Assembly (NCBI RefSeq): GCF_000712975.1
Contig: NZ_JHQL01000005.1
Location: 186,001-250,000, forward strand
Length of the DNA stretch: 64,000 nucleotides
Reading direction: 5' to 3'
DNA from: Vreelandella neptunia
Lineage (GTDB): Bacteria > Pseudomonadota > Gammaproteobacteria > Pseudomonadales > Halomonadaceae
Shown: positions 8,792 to 18,470 of the stretch, in pieces
Position numbering within the stretch: position 1 is the stretch's first letter
Layout of the letters: each line of letters opens with the position of its first letter
Made by a program: the position numbers and the translations under genes
Notes under the pieces: model-generated
What the model saw: only the letters and a program-made list of their open reading frames with translations
What the model was told of the DNA's origin: nothing
The model's database searches: none

Positions 8792-11641
8792 ATGGACAGC
8801 ATTCTGGTCAGGGGTGCACGCACCCACAACCTCAAGCAGATCGATGTGGAGCTGCCCCGCGACAAACTTATCGTGATAACTGGCCTTTCCGGCTCGGGTA
8901 AGTCGTCGTTGGCGTTCGATACGCTCTACGCTGAGGGGCAACGACGCTATGTGGAGTCGCTTTCCACCTATGCGCGTCAGTTCCTTTCGATGATGGAGAA
9001 GCCCGATGTGGATCACATCGAAGGGCTTTCGCCTGCGATCTCTATTGAGCAGAAATCCACTTCCCACAACCCCCGCTCTACCGTCGGCACAATTACCGAG
9101 ATTTACGACTACCTGCGCCTACTGTTTGCCAGAGCAGGAACACCTCGTTGCCCAGAGCACGGCGAAGAACTGGAAGCGCAAACCATTTCCCAGATGGTCG
9201 ACCAGGTCATGAACCTGGCCGAAGGCACCAAATTAATGCTTTTGGCGCCGGTGGTGAGAGGTCGTAAAGGTGAGCATCTACAGCTACTGGCAGAACTGCG
9301 GGCTCAAGGCTTCGTCAGGGTTCAGATTGATGGACAGGTGCTAGAACTTGACGATATTGCCCCGCTCGATAAGCGCAAAAAACATGATATCAGCGTCGTG
9401 GTTGACCGCTTTAAAGTGCGCGATGATATTGCCCAGCGCCTAGCAGAATCGTTTGAAACTGCCATCAACCTCGCTGACGGCACGGCAATGATCCACTTTA
9501 TGGATGGCGAGCAGGAAGACCTCGCCTTCTCAGCACGTTTTGCCTGCCCAGTGTGCGGCTATTCGCTTTCTGAGCTTGAACCGCGGATGTTTTCGTTCAA
9601 CAACCCCGCTGGAGCCTGCCCTACCTGTGACGGCTTAGGTGTTCAGCAATATTTTGATCCTGATAAGTTGATCAGCCATCCCGAACTATCGCTAGCAGAA
9701 GGTGTGATTAAAGGCTGGGATCGGCGCAACATTTATTACTTTACCCAACTGCAAGCGCTCGCCAAACATTACCAGTTTGAGCTTGAAACGCCGTGGCTCG
9801 AGCTTGCCAGTCATGAGCGTGAAATTATTTTAAACGGCAGTGGCAGCGAACAGATTCCCTTTGTGTATGTGGGTGACCGGGGTCGAAAAGTGACGCGCGA
9901 GCACGCTTTTGAGGGTGTGCTTCCCAACATGCAACGTCGCTACCGGGAAACCGAATCCAACATGGTGCGTGACGATCTGGCTAAGTACATCGCCGTGCAG
10001 CCCTGCGCCACCTGTGGTGGCTCGCGGCTGCGCAAAGAGTCACGCCATGTATTTGTCGATGATCATAACATTGCCGATATAGTGCATTTACCGATTGGCG
10101 AAGCGTGGCGCTACTTTGCCGAGCTTTCCCTACCGGGCCGCAAAGGCGAAATTGCCGATAAAATCGTTAACGAAATCCATGCCCGTCTAGAGTTTTTGGT
10201 TAATGTAGGGCTCGACTACCTGAACCTGGAGCGCAGTGCTGACACGCTTTCGGGGGGCGAAGCCCAGCGTATCCGTCTCGCCAGTCAAATTGGCGCGGGG
10301 CTAGTAGGCGTCATGTACATTCTTGACGAGCCCTCTATTGGTCTTCACCAGCGGGATAACGATCGCTTATTGAAAACCTTGGAGCGCCTGCGGGATTTAG
10401 GCAATACGGTGATTGTCGTCGAGCATGATGAAGATGCGATCCGCGCGGCTGACCATGTCCTGGATATTGGCCCAGGAGCCGGTGTCCATGGTGGTGAAAT
10501 CGTTGCCCAGGGTACGCCTCAAGATGTGATGGACAATCCCAACTCACTGACGGGCCAGTACTTATCGGGAACACGGGAAATTGCCATTCCCCCCTATCGC
10601 ATTCCTGGTAATCCTGAAAAACAGTTAGTGGTACGCGGCGCGACCGGCAATAACTTGCAAGACGTCACCCTTAGCCTTCCGCTCGGACTATTTATCGCCA
10701 TCACCGGCGTGTCAGGCTCGGGTAAATCAACGTTAATTAACGGCACCCTAATGCCCATCGCCGCCCGTGAGCTAAACCGTGCGACCACGCTCACCCCCGC
10801 GCCTTATCAAAAAATCGAAGGGCTGGACCAGCTTGATAAAGTGATCGATATCGATCAAAGCCCTATCGGCCGCACGCCGCGTTCAAACCCAGCCACTTAC
10901 ACTGGTATCTTCACGCCGATTCGAGAATTATTTGCTGGCACCCAGGAAGCGCGTTCCCGGGGCTATAAGCCAGGCCGGTTCAGCTTTAACGTTAAAGGCG
11001 GCCGCTGCGAAGCATGCCAGGGCGAAGGCATGATCAAGGTAGAGATGCACTTCCTACCGGATATTTATGTGCCCTGCGATGTGTGTAAAGGCAAGCGCTA
11101 TAACCGCGAAACGCTGGATATCCACTACAAAGGCAAAACGATTCACGAAGTGCTGGCCATGACGGTAGAGGACGCCCTGGAATTCTTCAGCCCAGTGCCT
11201 GCTATTGCTCGTCGGTTGCAGACGTTGTTGGATGTGGGCCTCTCCTATATCCGCCTAGGGCAAAGTGCCACCACCCTTTCTGGTGGTGAAGCGCAGCGTG
11301 TCAAACTGGCCCGTGAGTTAGCCAAACGTGATACGGGTAAAACGCTTTATATTCTAGATGAGCCCACCACCGGGCTGCATTTTGAGGATATCCGCCAGCT
11401 TCTCACGGTACTCCACCGCCTGCGTGACCACGGCAACACCATTGTGGTCATTGAGCACAACCTGGATGTGATCAAAACAGCGGACTGGATTATTGATCTA
11501 GGCCCAGAAGGTGGCTCTGGCGGTGGGCAAATTATTGCCGAAGGAACGCCAGAACAGATTGCCAAACAGGACGTATCGCACACAGGTCGCTTCCTTGCCC
11601 CACTGCTCAAACGCGGCAATCGTGCCAAAAAGACATCCTAA
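8792..11641 (+). CDS. uvrA: Excinuclease ABC subunit A
   Basis: 949 residues, DNA damage recognition ATPase of nucleotide excision repair. Two ABC modules are visible with Walker [10 protein letters not shown] near residue 32 and GVSGSGKST near 650, signature motifs LSGGEAQR twice, and zinc modules CPVCGYSL...CPTCDG and CEACQGEG...CDVCKGKRY. The ATG at 8792 follows GAGGTG and gives the expected N-terminus [14 protein letters not shown]. The frame is open upstream to 8732, but those 20 residues are not family-like. No clear LexA box was found in the promoter region. Confidence 0.97.
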   Translation: MDSILVRGARTHNLKQIDVELPRDKLIVITGLSGSGKSSLAFDTLYAEGQRRYVESLSTYARQFLSMMEKPDVDHIEGLSPAISIEQKSTSHNPRSTVGTITEIYDYLRLLFARAGTPRCPEHGEELEAQTISQMVDQVMNLAEGTKLMLLAPVVRGRKGEHLQLLAELRAQGFVRVQIDGQVLELDDIAPLDKRKKHDISVVVDRFKVRDDIAQRLAESFETAINLADGTAMIHFMDGEQEDLAFSARFACPVCGYSLSELEPRMFSFNNPAGACPTCDGLGVQQYFDPDKLISHPELSLAEGVIKGWDRRNIYYFTQLQALAKHYQFELETPWLELASHEREIILNGSGSEQIPFVYVGDRGRKVTREHAFEGVLPNMQRRYRETESNMVRDDLAKYIAVQPCATCGGSRLRKESRHVFVDDHNIADIVHLPIGEAWRYFAELSLPGRKGEIADKIVNEIHARLEFLVNVGLDYLNLERSADTLSGGEAQRIRLASQIGAGLVGVMYILDEPSIGLHQRDNDRLLKTLERLRDLGNTVIVVEHDEDAIRAADHVLDIGPGAGVHGGEIVAQGTPQDVMDNPNSLTGQYLSGTREIAIPPYRIPGNPEKQLVVRGATGNNLQDVTLSLPLGLFIAITGVSGSGKSTLINGTLMPIAARELNRATTLTPAPYQKIEGLDQLDKVIDIDQSPIGRTPRSNPATYTGIFTPIRELFAGTQEARSRGYKPGRFSFNVKGGRCEACQGEGMIKVEMHFLPDIYVPCDVCKGKRYNRETLDIHYKGKTIHEVLAMTVEDALEFFSPVPAIARRLQTLLDVGLSYIRLGQSATTLSGGEAQRVKLARELAKRDTGKTLYILDEPTTGLHFEDIRQLLTVLHRLRDHGNTIVVIEHNLDVIKTADWIIDLGPEGGSGGGQIIAEGTPEQIAKQDVSHTGRFLAPLLKRGNRAKKTS

Positions 11642-11805
11642 CACCGCTCCCAGGGCAAGCACGCCTTACCTGGGAACATAAAAACTAGCGAACCCTAACA
11701 ACAGAGAAAACCAGCGTTACGAAAAGAGCAAGCAACATTGGCTGTCTCTGTTTATATTTACTAGCAAAGCAGCCTTCGTTGCTAACCTTTTAGGAGAAGG
11801 AAGCT

Positions 11806-12543
11806 GTGGATCAGGATAAAAGCTGCATTATTAAGCACTTCAGTCACTATTGCTCGCTAACCGAAGAAGAAAAAGCGCTGTTGAACGAATTGGAAGAGAG
11901 CCCTACCGATATAAAAGCGGGGGCGCTGCTATGGGAAGTGGACTCACCCGCGAATGAGTTCTGCACCCTGCGCAGTGGCTGGGCTTATTCTTATCGCCAC
12001 CTGGAAAACGGCGACCGTCAAATTCTGGAAGTATTTCTACCTGGCGATATCATCGGATTGCGAGAGTTTGCGTTTTCTAAGCGACTGGAAAACGTCCGCA
12101 TGATTACCGATGGCGTAGTCTGCCACTTTCCCCATAAGCGCATGCTAGACCTGTTTAGGCAGTCACTGACACTCACGTCGGTGATGTTTGCCATTGGCAG
12201 TCGCCAGCAGGCCCTGCTAACCGAGCGATTGGTTAACTTAGCAAGACGTAGCGCTAGACAGAAAATGGCCCACTTCCTTCATGAAATGTACCTACGCTTA
12301 CGCCAAACCAATAAGGACATTGGCGGTCAGTTCCGCCTACCACTCTCCCAAGAACAGTTAGCCGATATTCTAGGTTTAAGCCCTGTTCATGTGAGCCGAA
12401 CGTTCAGTGCATTAAGTGAAGATGGCTTGGTATACCGTGACCGCCATCACGTCACAATTCCCGACTTAAAAGCGTTAGCTGCCGAAGGTGAATTCGATGA
12501 CTGCTACCTGACGGATAATGTCAGACCGCTACTTAGTGCCTAA
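11806..12543 (+). CDS. Crp/Fnr-family transcriptional regulator
   Basis: 245 residues starting at a GTG after TAGGAGAAGG. An N-terminal cyclic-nucleotide-binding-like beta barrel (about 25-145) is followed by a dimer helix and a winged helix-turn-helix with LSQEQLADILGLSPVHVSR near 183-201, a typical Crp_2 HTH. It lacks the CxxxCxxC-type iron-sulfur cluster of true FNR (Cys at 7 and 16 only in the N-terminal part) and the cAMP-contact motif of Crp, so the effector is unknown. It is monocistronic with its own terminator. Confidence 0.85.
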   Translation: MDQDKSCIIKHFSHYCSLTEEEKALLNELEESPTDIKAGALLWEVDSPANEFCTLRSGWAYSYRHLENGDRQILEVFLPGDIIGLREFAFSKRLENVRMITDGVVCHFPHKRMLDLFRQSLTLTSVMFAIGSRQQALLTERLVNLARRSARQKMAHFLHEMYLRLRQTNKDIGGQFRLPLSQEQLADILGLSPVHVSRTFSALSEDGLVYRDRHHVTIPDLKALAAEGEFDDCYLTDNVRPLLSA

Positions 12544-12576
12544 ATCAAACGCCGTGCTCCCTCATCTAAACGAACT

Positions 12577-12611
12577 CCGCCGCATGACCTGAAAAGCCAC
12601 GCGGCGGTTTT
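12577..12611 (+). terminator. Terminator after the Crp/Fnr-family gene
   Basis: Stem CCGCCGC / GCGGCGG (12577-12583 with 12601-12607) followed by TTTT, 33 bases after the stop codon. It lies in the convergent spacer before nrdJb. Confidence 0.8.
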
Positions 12612-12638
12612 GTTAATGTTCGACTTAGTGAGCCTAGC

Positions 12639-13427
12639 TTAGCCGCATTTAGACCAGCCACAACCGGCATAACAGGTTGGACAGCCATCCATCATAATGA
12701 GGTCACCACGACACTCAGGGCAGGTACCCACGGTAGCTGGGCCACTGCCTTCAGGCTTTTTTGCGGTGTTCTCTGTCTCAGTGGCACCGCCAATCGGTTC
12801 AACCGCACCAACGTGGCTTTCTGGTTCATCTACCGGCGGTTGCCAAGCATGGCCATGCTGCAAACGGTGCGCATAGCGCGCTACCAGTGTCTCTACCGGC
12901 ACTTGATTGCCATCTTGGTCCAAGAAACCGCGCCGATAGAGAATTTGCTGGATCGACCAGGCAATTGCCGCTACTTCTGAATCGTGGAACATGGGCTTGT
13001 TCCAGCGGTTCATTCCACAGCGCACCAACCCTTTATCCCACGCAACTTTGCGCAGATCAGCCACCGCCTGGGTGACGTACCCCCCACGCGCCGCCAGGGA
13101 AAGACTACGCATGGTCGCCGTAATCCACTGGTGCTCACTGGAAAGCTGCCCTGATGGGAAAAAGAACTCAACCGGACGCTCAATCACCACCCGTCGGCCA
13201 CCCACCACGCCTTCTACCGGCATAAACGAGACTAGCAGATAAACTTTTTTACGCCCTTCTGCACCTACATAAGAGATCTTTTCAGATACTGCTTCGAGCG
13301 TTCCTTCTGGGCGCGAGGGTATCCTTACCGTCAGCGGATCTTCTTCCGGAAGTTCAGGGGCAGGGGCTGCCTGCTCCTGCTGCTTAATACGGTAACCAAC
13401 TATTTTTGAAGTAATTTCTACAGCCAT
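12639..13427 (-). CDS. nrdJb: NrdJb, small partner of class II ribonucleotide reductase
   Basis: 262 residues from ATG 13427, which has TGGAG seven bases upstream (a GTG at 13439 overlaps that site and is less likely). The middle carries a TSCPD-like region (MRSLSLAARGGY, GLVRCGMNRWNKPMFHDSEV), followed by a low-complexity linker and a C-terminal Cys-rich tail with CPEC, CPTC and the terminal GCGWSKCG. Such tails provide redox cysteines or zinc binding. The same split, a large NrdJa followed by this protein, is known in Pseudomonas aeruginosa. It lies 59 bases downstream of nrdJ in the same operon. Confidence 0.85.
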   Translation of the reverse strand: MAVEITSKIVGYRIKQQEQAAPAPELPEEDPLTVRIPSRPEGTLEAVSEKISYVGAEGRKKVYLLVSFMPVEGVVGGRRVVIERPVEFFFPSGQLSSEHQWITATMRSLSLAARGGYVTQAVADLRKVAWDKGLVRCGMNRWNKPMFHDSEVAAIAWSIQQILYRRGFLDQDGNQVPVETLVARYAHRLQHGHAWQPPVDEPESHVGAVEPIGGATETENTAKKPEGSGPATVGTCPECRGDLIMMDGCPTCYAGCGWSKCG

Positions 13428-13486
13428 GATGTTCTCCACTTAGCAAAAGGTATTGGGCAATGTTCTTAACAAAGCGCATCCCATCG

Positions 13487-15598
13487 TTACCATTTGCCGT
13501 AGGTGCCCTCTTTTAAGGCATCAAACAGGTTCGCGGCGTTATGCTCTTCACCGTCGTAGACCACTGTTTCATCGCCGGCTAGCTCTATAGTTTCGCCATT
13601 TTCCAGCTCAAACACATAGGTAGTGTTTTTCAAGTCATCTTCACGCACCAGCACGCCCTGGAACGCTTCTGGATTAAAGCGGAAGGTGGTGCAGCCTTTC
13701 AGGCGACTCTCATAAGCCTGTAGGTAGAGATCCTGGAATTTCTCGAACGGGAACTCCGTCGGCACGTTGACTGTTTTGGAGATGGCAGAATCAATCCACT
13801 GCTGTGCCGCCGCCTGGACAGCCACGTGCTGCTCAGGGGTCACTGAATCAGCGGTAATAAAGTAGTCGGGCAAGTCGCTTTCCACTGCATCGGCGGCAAT
13901 AAAGTGGCGATAAGCAGCTAGTTCGAACGAAACAACCTCGACCTGCTCTTTGGTTTTCTTTCCCGATTGAATGATATTGCGGAAATAACGGTGTGAGAAC
14001 GAGGGTTCAATGCCGTTAGAGGCATTATTCCCCATCGACAGCGAAATGGTACCAGTGGGCGCAATAGAGCTGTGGTGAGTAAAGCGCGCGCCATGTTCCG
14101 CCAGCTGCGCAACTAACTCAGGCGCTAGCTCGGCAACTTTAGCCATGTACTGGCTATAGCGAGCATGCAGGATACGTCCTGGGACTTTATCGCCCACTTC
14201 ATAGCCATCAGCCGCTAGCTGAGGGCGCTCACGCATCATCTTCGGTGTAATCGTGTGCTCTTGCTCAAGCACCGGAGCCATGCCTTTTTCTTTAGAGAGT
14301 TCAAACGCTTGCTTCCAGCCTTCCAGCGCAAGATGACGGCTTACTTCTTCGGTAAAGGCCAGTGATGCTTGAGAGCCATAGGGAATTTTGAGCATGGTCA
14401 TCGTCGAACCCAGTCCCAAAAAGCCCATACCGTGGCGGCGTTTGGCTTCAATTTCGCGCTGCTGCTGCGGCAGTGGCAGGCCAGCGATTTCTACCACGTT
14501 ATCGAGCATGCGGGTAAAAATAGCGACCACTTCACGGTAGCGTTCCCAGTCAAAGCGCGGCTTGTCGCTAAACGGCTCAATCACAAATTTGGTCAGGTTA
14601 ACCGAACCCAGCAGACAAGCCCCTTCTGGCGGCAGCGGTTGCTCGCCACACGGGTTGGTCGCGCGAATATCTTCGCAGAACCAGTTATTGTTCATGCGAT
14701 TGACCTGATCAATCAAAATAAACCCAGGTTCGGCGTAGTCATATGTCGAGGACATAATGGTGTCCCACAGCTCACGGGCCTTAATGACCTCAACCACACG
14801 GCAAGCCACGCGACCTTCATCATCTACCGTATAGCCTTCTTCTATAACGGGCCAATCGCGGTAAATCAGATCACCAGCTTTTACATCGTCTTTTTCGCCC
14901 GGGTGTAATGGAAACGCTAGCGGCCAGTCGGCATTATGCTTCACCGCTTCCATAAATTCGTCGGTAATCAATAGACTTAGGTTGAACTGACGCAAACGAC
15001 CAGCTTCCCGCTTCGCTTGAATAAACTCACGAACATCAGGATGACCAACGTCAAAAGTGCCCATCTGAGCACCCCGCCGGCCTCCGGCCGATGCCACGGT
15101 GAAGCACATCTTGTCGTAGATATCCATAAACGCTAGCGGCCCGTTAGTACCGGCACCCGCGCCAAACACAAACGCCCCTTTATGGCGCAGGGTCGAAAAG
15201 TCGTAGCCAATACCAGCACCCGACTTTAGCGTCATGCCTGCATCAACGACCGAGTCGAGGATATCGCGCATAGAATCACGAATAGTGCGTGAGACTGTAC
15301 AGTTAATTAGACTAACGGCAGGTTTGTAGGCTTCAGCACCGGCGTTGGAAAGAATACGCCCAGCGGGAATGGCACCATTTTCTAATGCCCAACGAAATTT
15401 TGGCAGCCATTCATTGGCCTTGTCTCCTTCAACCGCCGCAAGCGCTCGCGCGACCCGTTCAAAGGTGGCATCCACATCCTGGTCAACAGGCTGGCTATGG
15501 CGATCTTTTAATCGATATTTAGCGTCCCAGATATCTTTTGAGGGAACCTGTAGCGGGACGTCATTCGAGGTTTTCATAGCCTTTGTTGCGGTGCTCAT
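13487..15598 (-). CDS. nrdJ: Adenosylcobalamin-dependent (class II) ribonucleotide reductase, large subunit
   Basis: 703 residues from ATG 15598, preceded by AAGGAG nine bases away (the GTG at 15616 overlaps that site). It reduces ribonucleotides using a B12-derived radical and is oxygen-independent. Visible are the substrate-site loop NPCGEQPLPPEGACLLGS with the Asn-Cys-Glu catalytic residues and the PTGTISLSMGN loop, as in all ribonucleotide reductases. The thiol-bearing C-terminal tail is absent here and appears to be supplied by the adjacent NrdJb. Two NrdR-box-like sites lie 90-136 bases upstream. Confidence 0.93.
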   Translation of the reverse strand: MSTATKAMKTSNDVPLQVPSKDIWDAKYRLKDRHSQPVDQDVDATFERVARALAAVEGDKANEWLPKFRWALENGAIPAGRILSNAGAEAYKPAVSLINCTVSRTIRDSMRDILDSVVDAGMTLKSGAGIGYDFSTLRHKGAFVFGAGAGTNGPLAFMDIYDKMCFTVASAGGRRGAQMGTFDVGHPDVREFIQAKREAGRLRQFNLSLLITDEFMEAVKHNADWPLAFPLHPGEKDDVKAGDLIYRDWPVIEEGYTVDDEGRVACRVVEVIKARELWDTIMSSTYDYAEPGFILIDQVNRMNNNWFCEDIRATNPCGEQPLPPEGACLLGSVNLTKFVIEPFSDKPRFDWERYREVVAIFTRMLDNVVEIAGLPLPQQQREIEAKRRHGMGFLGLGSTMTMLKIPYGSQASLAFTEEVSRHLALEGWKQAFELSKEKGMAPVLEQEHTITPKMMRERPQLAADGYEVGDKVPGRILHARYSQYMAKVAELAPELVAQLAEHGARFTHHSSIAPTGTISLSMGNNASNGIEPSFSHRYFRNIIQSGKKTKEQVEVVSFELAAYRHFIAADAVESDLPDYFITADSVTPEQHVAVQAAAQQWIDSAISKTVNVPTEFPFEKFQDLYLQAYESRLKGCTTFRFNPEAFQGVLVREDDLKNTTYVFELENGETIELAGDETVVYDGEEHNAANLFDALKEGTYGKW

Positions 15599-15687
15599 CT
15601 TGCGAAACTCCTTCACGACGGGGTGAATATAGCGCTCAAAACGCTGCGATTATACGGCCTGTGGCTATGAAGTATAGACATGACTTC

Positions 15688-15734
15688 ACACTATATGCGG
15701 CACTCTTATTGTTAACGACTACTACATATAGGAA
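15688..15734 (-). promoter_or_regulatory. Pair of NrdR-box-like sites upstream of nrdJ
   Basis: ACACTATATGCGGCAC at 15688-15703 has a perfect left half of the NrdR consensus. CTACATATAG at 15722-15731 matches the core CwATATATwG with one mismatch. The two 16-bp windows are 31 bp apart centre to centre, the spacing expected for NrdR box pairs that repress ribonucleotide reductase promoters. Confidence 0.5.
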
Positions 15735-15806
15735 AATCAGCGCGTTACCTTTTGCTTATCTTCAACAAACGATAGGCTAATATTTTTCTTGTGCGATGCC
15801 ACCCTT

Positions 15807-16361
15807 ATGCCTACTTTAAAGCCTTTTGCGTTAGCGGCCTTTAGCGCCACCTTGCTCAGTACCGCCGTGTCTGGTGTTGCGGCCACGTTTAATAGTGACG
15901 CGATACAGCCCCATGGTCACTGGCAATCAATGATGCTCTCATTAGGAGATGAACGGCATTTTCGCGCCGTGGAAACCCATAGTTATTCGGATGCCACGCT
16001 AAGCCTTAACGCAACCCAGGGGGTATGCGACTTACCGTGGTTGGAAATGCGCGTTACCTTGGATAAGCAGCAGGGCGAAAGCCGCGCGGTAAACTTAGTG
16101 CCCACCAGAATCCGGGTAGATGACACGCCGATCATAGACACCATGGCGGAATTTATTACCGAGCGTGGGGATGATGGGTTTTATGCACACTTCTACCTGA
16201 ACGACTTACCCACACTGATGGCGCAAATGAGCCAAGGCGAGCAGCTGTTTCTCGGCTTTGACCAACAAGATAGAGATCCGTGGTATATGACCTTTAACCT
16301 TGATGGTGCAGATGAGGCCATCGACAGAATGCAGCACTTATGCAGCTCTGCTGATAATTAA
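15807..16361 (+). CDS. Predicted periplasmic protein of unknown function
   Basis: 184 residues from ATG 15807 (an upstream in-frame TTG at 15789 is less likely). The N-terminus MPTLKPFALAAFSATLLSTA looks like a Sec signal peptide with likely cleavage after GVAA. The mature part has two cysteines (after GV and near the C-terminus) that could form a disulfide. I do not recognise the family. It is divergent from nrdJ and convergent with the phytochrome-like GGDEF gene, so context suggests no function. Confidence 0.7.
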   Translation: MPTLKPFALAAFSATLLSTAVSGVAATFNSDAIQPHGHWQSMMLSLGDERHFRAVETHSYSDATLSLNATQGVCDLPWLEMRVTLDKQQGESRAVNLVPTRIRVDDTPIIDTMAEFITERGDDGFYAHFYLNDLPTLMAQMSQGEQLFLGFDQQDRDPWYMTFNLDGADEAIDRMQHLCSSADN

Positions 16362-16364
16362 CAC

Positions 16365-16409
16365 ATGTGCAGACAATCAACAAAGCTGCTTGTTATTGCA
16401 CATTTTTTT
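16365..16409 (+). terminator. Terminator in the convergent spacer after the periplasmic protein gene
   Basis: Stem ATGTGCA / TGCACAT (extended by ACAA / TTGT after a bulge) followed by TTTTTT on the plus strand. It overlaps the last codons of the convergent GGDEF gene. Confidence 0.75.
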
Positions 16410-18447
16410 CAGCAATTTCAACACGATTACGACCATTACGTTTAGCACGGTACATCGCAGCATCGGCCCGGGCGATGATTGTTTTACAACTATCATCGGG
16501 TTGCCATACGGCAACACCAATGCTGACCGTCATCGGTTGGTTCAAACCTGTTACCTGAAGTGTGGCTACTAGGCTACGTAAACGTTCTGCAAGCCCCTCA
16601 GCAGCGTCCATACTGGAGTGGGTTGCCAACACCACAAACTCTTCACCGCCCCAGCGCCCTAAGTGGTCACAGCCGCGTAGGGAGCTTTCCACCATGCGCG
16701 CCAACGATATCAACACATCATCACCCACACTGTGGCCAAGAGTGTCATTAATCTGCTTAAAATGATCAACATCGAATAATAGCAGGGCGAACGCCGCTCC
16801 ATAACGCTTTGCCGCCACCAGCTCCGCATCAATGGCTTGCTCAATGCGGTAGCGGTTCCACACTTGAGTGAGTGGGTCAAAGTGCGCCAGCTGTTCTAAG
16901 CGTTGATTTGCGTCTGCCAGCGCCTTACGCTCACGCTCTAAGTGCATGTTAAGCGTACTAATTTCGTAAGCGGAAATAGCCAGCGTTAAATCTTCGCCTA
17001 GATCCATTGCAGCCAAACGTTCCACCCGCTGCCACGCTTCGCTTTTACCCGTGACTTCTTCGCACCATGCAGCAGAAGGCAGCATCATCATTGGTGTCAG
17101 TGGCGCTGAAGGGGGCTGCATTGCCCAGTAAAGGGTTTCTACTTGCTCAGGACGAAAAAATATCAGCCAGCCACGCTGAGAAGGGTCAGTAGGCAACGGC
17201 ACTGCCAACACACCACTTTGCTCTGACATGCCTAATGAGGACGTTAATGGCTCTTTAGCGGTCTCTTGGGTGCACCACGGACCACTATGGACATGTGCTT
17301 TTTCAATCCGCGTCACTAGCTGGCTAATGGCCTCAGGCTTAGGCGTATTGCCTGCTTGATAGACACTGCCTTTTACCCACAGTGCAACGCCATGGGCACG
17401 AAAGAGCGATTGCCATGTCTCCGCGTGTTCCGTAAATAGCTGATAAGGACTCTGTGGCTTTAACCGATTATTAGATGAAAGCACCAAGCTATCTTGTACC
17501 CGCTGCAAATAGCGTGCTTCCTGGCGGGCTCTCAGTAACAACAACCGTTGTGTAGCCATTTGTACTAAGGTGCGCACTGCATCGCGTACCGGGGGTGTTA
17601 CCGGATAGGCAGATGCCGAATGGCAGAATAGCAGGCCCCACAGGCCAGTATCGCCCTGCATAGCAACGCTTAGCGCACCGCGTACCCCTAGGCGCTGCAA
17701 ATACTGCTGCCGTTCAGGAGCAGGAGCACGTAAGAAGCAATCACTCAGGTCTACGACGGCTCCCCTTGGCAGCAAGTGCTCACAGGGTGCTGCAACGTCT
17801 TGAATAAGCCGTACCGGATGTCGCTCGTAGGCACGCCGCAGCGCAACCGGAAAGTCCTTGGCGGGAAAACGCTGACCCAGCAAGGCAGGTAAGCGGCCTA
17901 GTGGCACTTCTCTACCTGGACTAACGCTACCCGGTTTAACACTGCCTGTCGCCAACGATTCCGCGACAATTAAGCCATGCCAATCACTATCGAAATGGCA
18001 CACTGACACCCGGTCATGCCCCGTTAGCTCCTGCACAGCCATCACTAGATAGTCGAGCAACTCTTCTTGATGGGTGGCTTCCGCTAGGCGCATCAAGCGT
18101 TCATTCACCGTGCCGAGTAAACGCTGTTTGCCTAACGTGTGAAGAGGTTCTATCTCAATCACCACATGCATCCCTGAACGGTAAGCATGGAGTTGAAAAC
18201 GCTGAGAGCGGGTGGGGCATTTAAACGTCAGCGGCCCGGACAAGCGCTGCTTTCCCTGTAGTTCATAGCGTACGCGCTGGCTTAAACGCTTACCCAGCAC
18301 GCTCGTTAACGTTTGGGTACGCACGTCAGGGATAGGTATATTTAACAGCGATGACAAATTGCTACTAACGGCCTGGATGCGTCGACTATCAGCGTCGAGA
18401 ACCAGTAAGGCGCCGAACGCCTGCAGTAGCGGATGATGCTTCGACAC
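16393..18447 (-). CDS. Phytochrome-like diguanylate cyclase (PAS-GAF-PHY-GGDEF) lacking chromophore residues
   Basis: 684 residues. Residues 1-100 match the phytochrome PAS (FGALLVLDADSRRIQAVSSN), about 110-300 the GAF domain (KDFPVALRRAYERHPVRLI and GVRGALSVAM are hallmarks), about 310-500 a PHY-like region, then a coiled linker and a GGDEF domain with intact GRWGGEEF. The N-terminal segment that carries the bilin-binding Cys in bacteriophytochromes is absent. The conserved GAF His that follows SP in SPxHxxYL is replaced (APERQQYL). Light sensing through a covalently bound bilin is therefore unlikely. It follows motD by 23 bases and is probably cotranscribed with the stator genes. Confidence 0.85.
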   Translation of the reverse strand: MSKHHPLLQAFGALLVLDADSRRIQAVSSNLSSLLNIPIPDVRTQTLTSVLGKRLSQRVRYELQGKQRLSGPLTFKCPTRSQRFQLHAYRSGMHVVIEIEPLHTLGKQRLLGTVNERLMRLAEATHQEELLDYLVMAVQELTGHDRVSVCHFDSDWHGLIVAESLATGSVKPGSVSPGREVPLGRLPALLGQRFPAKDFPVALRRAYERHPVRLIQDVAAPCEHLLPRGAVVDLSDCFLRAPAPERQQYLQRLGVRGALSVAMQGDTGLWGLLFCHSASAYPVTPPVRDAVRTLVQMATQRLLLLRARQEARYLQRVQDSLVLSSNNRLKPQSPYQLFTEHAETWQSLFRAHGVALWVKGSVYQAGNTPKPEAISQLVTRIEKAHVHSGPWCTQETAKEPLTSSLGMSEQSGVLAVPLPTDPSQRGWLIFFRPEQVETLYWAMQPPSAPLTPMMMLPSAAWCEEVTGKSEAWQRVERLAAMDLGEDLTLAISAYEISTLNMHLERERKALADANQRLEQLAHFDPLTQVWNRYRIEQAIDAELVAAKRYGAAFALLLFDVDHFKQINDTLGHSVGDDVLISLARMVESSLRGCDHLGRWGGEEFVVLATHSSMDAAEGLAERLRSLVATLQVTGLNQPMTVSIGVAVWQPDDSCKTIIARADAAMYRAKRNGRNRVEIAEKNVQ

Positions 18448-18470
18448 AAAAATAGCCTCAAGAAATCTAT

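Noticed and set aside
11648-11675. Terminator after uvrA (TCCCAGG / CCTGGGA)
   Set aside because: Stem with a 14-base loop and no U-run; too weak to call.
15599-15806. Cobalamin riboswitch in front of nrdJ
   Set aside because: The spacer is too short for a B12 riboswitch plus promoter, and no conserved B12-box was seen.
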